From an uncultured Acidobacteriaceae bacterium (GTDB taxonomy: Bacteria; Acidobacteriota; Terriglobia; Terriglobales; Acidobacteriaceae): DNA of 64,000 nt. Shown piece by piece: positions 60,089 through 64,000 of the stretch; the stretch's first letter is position 1, and every line of letters starts with the position of its first letter. The stretch spans positions 124,001 through 188,000 of the forward strand of contig CAIMKZ010000093.1 of the NCBI GenBank assembly GCA_903842065.1, given 5' to 3'. The translations under genes and the position numbers were made by a program. The notes below the pieces were generated by a model. That model was not told the origin of the DNA and searched no databases. It saw nothing but the letters and a program-made list of their open reading frames with translations.

Positions 60089-60634
60089 CTAGTTCTTGTT
60101 AGTACCGGTGTGCATCCACGAAGGAGATTCCTGATCCAGTAACCATAGACCCTGCCGGAGCTTTTCCGCAAGTTCCTGAGGAGTAACGTGGGTGGAGACG
60201 TGCAGCGCGCCGAAAAACTGGCGCGGCAGGCGCGACTCCGAGAGCCATTGCGCGTTTGGAAAGAAGGCAACCGCGGCCAGGATAGCGATCATAACCAGCG
60301 CCAGGCCCTGCAACAGGCCGATGACGCCGCCGCCGAGAATGTCGAGGCAGCCGAGGCCGACGCCGCGCGAAGTCTGGCGGAGGATCAAGCCGAGGATAGC
60401 GAATACGATCCCGGTGGCCAGCGCGATGAGCAGGAATCCGATGGCGTTGGTAATGGGCGAGATGCGGACCATGGGTAGAATCAACGCCGCGACGCTTCCG
60501 TAGTTCCAGCAGGCCAGCGCGATGCCGACGATGAGGCCCAGGAGCGAGCAGACAGAGCGAAAGAAGCCCTGCCGAAGCCCTCCGATGGCGGCTCCGGCGA
60601 GGAGGAGTAAGATGGCCCAGTCAATCCACGTCAT
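60089..60634 (-). CDS. CvpA-family membrane protein
   Basis: The 181-residue protein starts at ATG 60634 behind GGGAGACCGCC. Four hydrophobic spans are visible; the start WIDWAILLLLAGAAIGGLRQGFFRSVCSLLGLIVGIALA is typical of CvpA. It lies 18 bases after purC, the purine-linked setting in which E. coli cvpA also occurs. CvpA affects envelope stress tolerance and colicin V secretion; the molecular role is not known. Confidence 0.9.
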   Translation of the reverse strand: MTWIDWAILLLLAGAAIGGLRQGFFRSVCSLLGLIVGIALACWNYGSVAALILPMVRISPITNAIGFLLIALATGIVFAILGLILRQTSRGVGLGCLDILGGGVIGLLQGLALVMIAILAAVAFFPNAQWLSESRLPRQFFGALHVSTHVTPQELAEKLRQGLWLLDQESPSWMHTGTNKN

Positions 60635-60652
60635 GGCGGTCTCCCGTTCGGG

Positions 60653-61546
60653 CTAGATCGCGAGGTCTCTGCCGGTGAGCCGGCGGAAGGCTTCGAGGTA
60701 CTTGGCCTGGGTCTTTTTGACAACTTCGGCAGGCAGCTCCGGTGCGGGCGGCTGCTTGTTCCAGCGGATCGATTCGAGGTAGTCGCGCACGAACTGCTTG
60801 TCGAAGGAGGGCTGCGCCGCGCCGGGCTTCCACAGCGATGCCTCCCAGAAGCGTGAGGAGTCGGGCGTGAGCACTTCGTCGGCGAGGATGATGCCTTGCT
60901 CGGTGCGGCCGAACTCGAACTTGGTGTCGGCGAGGATGATGCCGTGGGACTCGGCATGAGCGGCGGCGCGCTCATAAATAGCCACTGTGAGGCGGCTGAG
61001 TTCGGCGGCGTCGGCCGGGCCGATCATCTTCTCGACCGTGTCCATGGAGATGTTCTCGTCGTGCTCTCCGGCCTCGCCCTTGGTGGATGGCGTGAAGAGC
61101 GTCCTGGGCAGGCGCGAGCCGTCTTGAAGCCCGGCAGGCAGAGGAATGCCGCAGACCGTCGAACTGGCCTTGTACTCCTTCCAGCCGGAGCCGGTGAGGT
61201 AGCCGCGCACCACGCACTCTACCGGAAACATCTTCGCGCGCTTGACCAGCATGGAGCGGCCTTCAAGCTGATCGGCATAGGGCTGAAGGCTGTCGGGGAA
61301 CTCCGCAACGTTGGCCGTGATCAGATGGTTGGGCACGATGGGGCTGAGCAGATCGAACCAGAAGAGCGAGATCTGGGTGAGCACCTTGCCCTTGCCGGGA
61401 ATGCCGGTGGCCAGCACGTAGTCGAATGCCGAGATGCGGTCGGTGGCGACGAGCAGCAGATCGTCGCCGATTGCGTAGAGATCCCGCACCTTGCCGCGGC
61501 CGATAAGGGGAGTGTCACCGAGGTTGGAGTTGATGAGTGCAGACAC
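60653..61546 (-). CDS. purC: Phosphoribosylaminoimidazole-succinocarboxamide synthase
   Basis: The 297-residue protein begins with GTG 61546 behind AAGGAGTCAAGC. ATP-site and substrate motifs are GRGKVRDLYAIGDDLLLVATDRISAFDYVL and VECVVRGYLTGSGWKEY. ILADTKFEFG and LADEVLTPDSSRFW follow. It catalyses the SAICAR step of purine synthesis. The length matches the longer yeast-type PurC rather than the 240-residue E. coli form. It probably forms an operon with cvpA. Confidence 0.96.
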   Translation of the reverse strand: MSALINSNLGDTPLIGRGKVRDLYAIGDDLLLVATDRISAFDYVLATGIPGKGKVLTQISLFWFDLLSPIVPNHLITANVAEFPDSLQPYADQLEGRSMLVKRAKMFPVECVVRGYLTGSGWKEYKASSTVCGIPLPAGLQDGSRLPRTLFTPSTKGEAGEHDENISMDTVEKMIGPADAAELSRLTVAIYERAAAHAESHGIILADTKFEFGRTEQGIILADEVLTPDSSRFWEASLWKPGAAQPSFDKQFVRDYLESIRWNKQPPAPELPAEVVKKTQAKYLEAFRRLTGRDLAI

Positions 61547-61879
61547 GCTTGACTCCTTTGTTCAGAAGATAAATGTTTGTGCCCTGTGTAAAGGATGAGA
61601 AAGGGAGCCGACTCGATTCGGCGGCAATTGTCTGGATTCTTCAAAAAAACTGACTGGAGGGCCATTCATCGCGGCGAAAAATGCCTTAACAAGAGACGAT
61701 TTTCAAGTGATGCGGTGTGATTTGTCAATCGCGGCAGGGGCGGGGCAGGGTACGTGAAAGGAGCGATCTAAATACCGCCGGAAAATGACTTGTAAGACAT
61801 TGCGAGGCCGTTACATGTTGTTACAAAGCCCTGTGATGAACGTCACGGATTGAAATCTTCGCATAAGTGAAACTTCAAT

Positions 61880-62104
61880 TGTCAACAAGGCTCGAAGCGC
61901 TCCCTTAAAAGAGTTCTTCTTGAGCCGGGCGACACGAGGCAGCAGTGGAAAGGGGAAGCCGCGGCTAGCTTCGTTTATGAGGGACTACCAGTAGTCGCGT
62001 GCTACCGACCTCCAGTGCCGGCTACTGGTCCCCCACAGTTATCTTGTGATACTAGAACGACAAGCGCCTCCGAAGCGACGAGTTCCTTCGGAGGTGATTT
62101 TTTT
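61880..62104 (+). ncRNA. Candidate structured non-coding RNA
   Basis: A hairpin GGGAC-(TAC bulge)-CAGTAG with CTACTG-GTCCC encloses about 27 bases (61980-62034). It is followed by a terminator at 62067-62102, yet no coding frame precedes it. The 5' boundary is only a guess. I cannot match it to 6S, SRP, tmRNA, RNase P or a known riboswitch by eye. A leader RNA of the next gene is less likely because the terminator comes first, unless it is an attenuator. Confidence 0.35.
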
Positions 62105-62105
62105 G
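62067..62105 (+). terminator. Intrinsic terminator without an upstream gene
   Basis: CCTCCGAAG (62067-62075) pairs with CTTCGGAGG (62086-62094), followed by TGATTTTTTTTG. The nearest upstream plus-strand gene is more than 5 kb away. Confidence 0.8.
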
Positions 62106-62226
62106 TCCGCATTTCCCAACGATCATTACCTCAAGAATGTGAGAGTCTGCTGAGAAGCTATATCTGCAGGAAGGCGCGTCTAGAATGGCCGTAGTCCGGG
62201 ATTCGAGCTTTCAGGAGGGAGTAGCA

Positions 62227-62925
62227 ATGTTCCATTTGAGATTCGGGATGAAGAGGGCTGGCGCTGCGGCGGTTGTAGCAGCGGCGTGTATGGTTGGCTT
62301 GAGCGCGATGGCGCAGACGCCGATGGCGCTGCCGCCCGCTCCGGGGATCACGCCGCAGATTCCACCCACGTACTCGATCGATCTGATGACGCCCGCCGGA
62401 GTGAGCGCTGTGGGAGGGGAGTGGCGGTACATGGACTCGCGAATCGTCGAAGCTCCCTCGCTGCCTAACGCCGGCGCGCAGTGGAAGACGACCTACGACA
62501 TTGCGCCCCGGGCGGCCGCGGCGAATTTCGACGACTCATCGTGGCCGGTGATTGCGGCCGACACGCTCAAGAATCCCCGCTGTGGTGGCAAGGTCTGCTT
62601 CTGCTGGTATCGGATAAAAATTACGATACCGGCGAAGCTGGGCGATCGCGATCTGACGGGTCTGCGGGCGGGCCTCGTTATCACTGTTGACGATTACGCC
62701 GAGGTGTCGGTGAACGGCGACGTTCCACGCTCGTTGGGGCGGCCGAGTCCAGCTACGGTGCAGGGCTTCAACATGCCGAACCGTGTTCTGCTGAGCGATT
62801 CCGTAAAGCCCGGAGACAAGTTCGAAATTGCGATCCAGGGCATCAACGGGCCGATCGCGGTTGCGCCGGAGAATTTCGTATTCTTCCGGCAGGCGACGCT
62901 GGAGTTCTTCAATACGAGGTATTAG
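62227..62925 (+). CDS. Secreted protein of unknown function with jelly-roll-like domain
   Basis: The 232-residue protein starts at ATG 62227 behind AGGAGGGAGTAGC; the earlier in-frame GTG is rejected. A signal peptide (AAAVVAAACMVGLSAMAQ) ends near residue 30. The mature part is beta-rich and has NFDDSSWPVIAADTL, WYRIKITIP and VDDYAEVSVNGDVPRSLG. These resemble the sugar-binding jelly-roll domain of GH2-type glycosidases. No catalytic motif is seen. It lies 44 bases before the ceramidase-like gene, so the two probably form one transcript. Confidence 0.78.
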   Translation: MFHLRFGMKRAGAAAVVAAACMVGLSAMAQTPMALPPAPGITPQIPPTYSIDLMTPAGVSAVGGEWRYMDSRIVEAPSLPNAGAQWKTTYDIAPRAAAANFDDSSWPVIAADTLKNPRCGGKVCFCWYRIKITIPAKLGDRDLTGLRAGLVITVDDYAEVSVNGDVPRSLGRPSPATVQGFNMPNRVLLSDSVKPGDKFEIAIQGINGPIAVAPENFVFFRQATLEFFNTRY

Positions 62926-62968
62926 TATCCTGATAGGCTTTTCCCGATTCCCCTGGGAGGTAACACAC

Positions 62969-64000
62969 ATGAAGTTCCGTTCCATGCTGGCTGGTTTTGT
63001 CCTGCTCGGTTTTGCGCTTGCAGCTGCAGCGCAATCGGGTCCTCTTCGTGTAGGCGCCGCCAAGATCGACGTTACGCCCTCTGCCGAGCTTGTTACCGGC
63101 CTCAAAAACGTGTGGGGCACCTCCTTTACCGGGGTTCACGATCACATCTTTGTGCGGGCCATCGTGCTGGACAACGGGCGGACGAGCGCGGCCTTTGTGA
63201 CGCTCGATATGCCGGACATCGGCGACACGCTGCCCACCCGCCAGCGCATCGAGAAAGAGACCGGGATTCCGGCGGGCAGCATCTTCATCTCGGCCACGCA
63301 CACGCATAATGCGCCGCCGGTGGGGTCGAAGAACCCGCGCCAGATCGGGCCGGCGAGCGCGCAGTATACGCAGACCGTTCTCGATACGTATGTGGAGGCG
63401 GTGCGGCGTGCCAAGGCGAGCCTGCAACCGGCGCGCATGGTTCTGGCTAAGGATCAGGCATACCTCAACGTCAATCGCGACGAGTATATCGGCACACGAT
63501 GGAAGACAGGCCGCGATCCCGCGCGCCCCTCCGACAAGACGGTGTGGGTTCTGCGCTTTGAGACCACGGCTGGCGAGCCTCTGGCGTATTTCATCAACTA
63601 CAGCGTCCACGCGCTTACGCTCGGGCCGGACAACACGCTGCTCACCGGCGACTTTCCCGGCTCGACTTCGCGGTTCATCGAGTCCTACTACAAGGACAAG
63701 GTGGTGGCGATATGGACCTCGGGTCCGGCCGGCGACCAGAACCTGATTGCGACCTCGTGGGATCTGGACGATGTGCTTACGCATAAGGTGCGCGAGCCGG
63801 GCGAAGCCGCCTTTGCGCTCTCTGACGCCATGGGGCGCATATTGGGCGAGATTGCTATCGAGGCAGCTTCGAAGAGCAAGGACATATCGACCACGGTCGA
63901 TCTCTGGTCCGACTCGCGCGACGTGACCTGTCCGGGGCAGCACGTAGATGCAGCCGCCTATGCCAAAGGGGAGTTGCGCTTTGTCGATGCCGATCCGCAG
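62969..64000 (+). CDS. Neutral/alkaline ceramidase-like protein, 5' part (continues beyond window)
   Basis: ATG 62969 follows GGGAGGTAACACAC. The frame stays open for 344 codons to the last base of the window. A signal peptide (SMLAGFVLLGFALAAAAQ) is followed by VGAAKIDVTP, typical of the neutral ceramidase N-terminus. The metal-site motif ISATHTHNAPP lies near 110, and a second His region is NYSVHALTLGPDNTLLTGDFPG. In the family, zinc-dependent enzymes hydrolyse the amide of ceramide. Many Acidobacteria homologues are annotated only by the N-terminal domain, so the substrate is not certain. Confidence 0.88.
   Translation, partial: MKFRSMLAGFVLLGFALAAAAQSGPLRVGAAKIDVTPSAELVTGLKNVWGTSFTGVHDHIFVRAIVLDNGRTSAAFVTLDMPDIGDTLPTRQRIEKETGIPAGSIFISATHTHNAPPVGSKNPRQIGPASAQYTQTVLDTYVEAVRRAKASLQPARMVLAKDQAYLNVNRDEYIGTRWKTGRDPARPSDKTVWVLRFETTAGEPLAYFINYSVHALTLGPDNTLLTGDFPGSTSRFIESYYKDKVVAIWTSGPAGDQNLIATSWDLDDVLTHKVREPGEAAFALSDAMGRILGEIAIEAASKSKDISTTVDLWSDSRDVTCPGQHVDAAAYAKGELRFVDADPQ

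Larger units (their letters stand above)
61547..62226. other. 680-base gene-free stretch: purC promoter, candidate non-coding RNA and its terminator
   Basis: No gene-like frame is seen on either strand. The left part (61547-61800) must hold the purC promoter. The right part has strong RNA structure and a terminator (listed separately), followed by the leader of the secreted-protein gene. Confidence 0.5.

Noticed and set aside
1..64000. CRISPR arrays, tRNA and rRNA genes
   Set aside because: No regularly spaced repeats with unique spacers and no tRNA TpsiC-arm context were seen in the intergenic regions. The tandem 9-mers have no spacers.

Overview
The window looks like a high-GC chromosome segment from an Acidobacteriota bacterium, most likely class Terriglobia (Acidobacteriaceae-like). 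This is an inference. It rests on the diderm gene set (LptD, an Mla-type ATPase, a secretin, TPR/SLT proteins), the multihaem cytochrome, the ceramidase-like protein, polyphosphate glucokinase, and above all the dispersed CCCAGGT...ACCTGGGGCACCC palindromes between genes. No tRNA, rRNA, CRISPR array, IS transposase or prophage gene was recognised.

Layout. 1-9.5 kb: end of glyS, a six-haem cytochrome, a metallo-beta-lactamase-fold hydrolase coupled to ribF, PBP1A, a C-terminal-processing-protease homologue that lacks its catalytic Ser and Lys, and a secreted cyclophilin. 9.8-13.3 kb: an ECF sigma factor with a zinc-finger anti-sigma factor, and an SLT transglycosylase with TPRs. 13.9-15.1 kb: a small Cys-motif protein and a VapBC module. 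15.4-28.5 kb: ppgK, M3 peptidase, priA, M50 protease, an HU-like protein, a NarL-type regulator, an RDD membrane protein divergent from lptD, and a small secreted protein. 28.6-34.6 kb: a MITE-like inverted-repeat element, a Tat-exported flavoprotein with its ferredoxin, an FtsX-like permease, ksgA, mogA and an SRPBCC protein. 34.6-38.8 kb: FitAB-like toxin-antitoxin, a GIY-YIG protein, rarA and a TrmH methyltransferase. 39-45.5 kb: tsaC, a YdcF protein, a DUF92 membrane protein, a beta-propeller lipoprotein, tlyA, a DUF805 protein and nadK. 45.5-50 kb: an accessory stretch with RelE/RHH, BrnTA and HigBA modules and an FRG-domain gene. 50-64 kb: mobA, an mlaF-like ATPase, an exopolysaccharide glycosyltransferase, nadE, a DsbA-like protein, a secretin coupled to a HAD phosphatase, a Fis-type HTH protein, cvpA, purC, a candidate non-coding transcript, a secreted protein and a ceramidase-like protein that runs off the end.

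The most unusual signal is the repeat load. At least four families recur. (A) About ten CCCAGGT/ACCTGGG palindromes lie between genes. (B) Paired hairpins (GGGGCTaaAGCCCC and GGCACGACTaaAGTCGTGCC) lie between genes and also in frame inside rarA and the TrmH gene, where they encode a GHDFSRA...GALAPE peptide. (C) Tandem 9-mers like AGCGGNGTT and (D) AGGGACTNAGGGAC repeats lie at or across stop codons, sometimes supplying the stop codon. priA carries a further unrelated in-frame insert. Several apparent N- and C-terminal extensions are translations of these repeats, so starts were chosen with that in mind.

Five toxin-antitoxin modules occur in 64 kb, four with a visible palindromic or direct-repeat operator candidate. 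The rest of the window is ordinary housekeeping and envelope biology.
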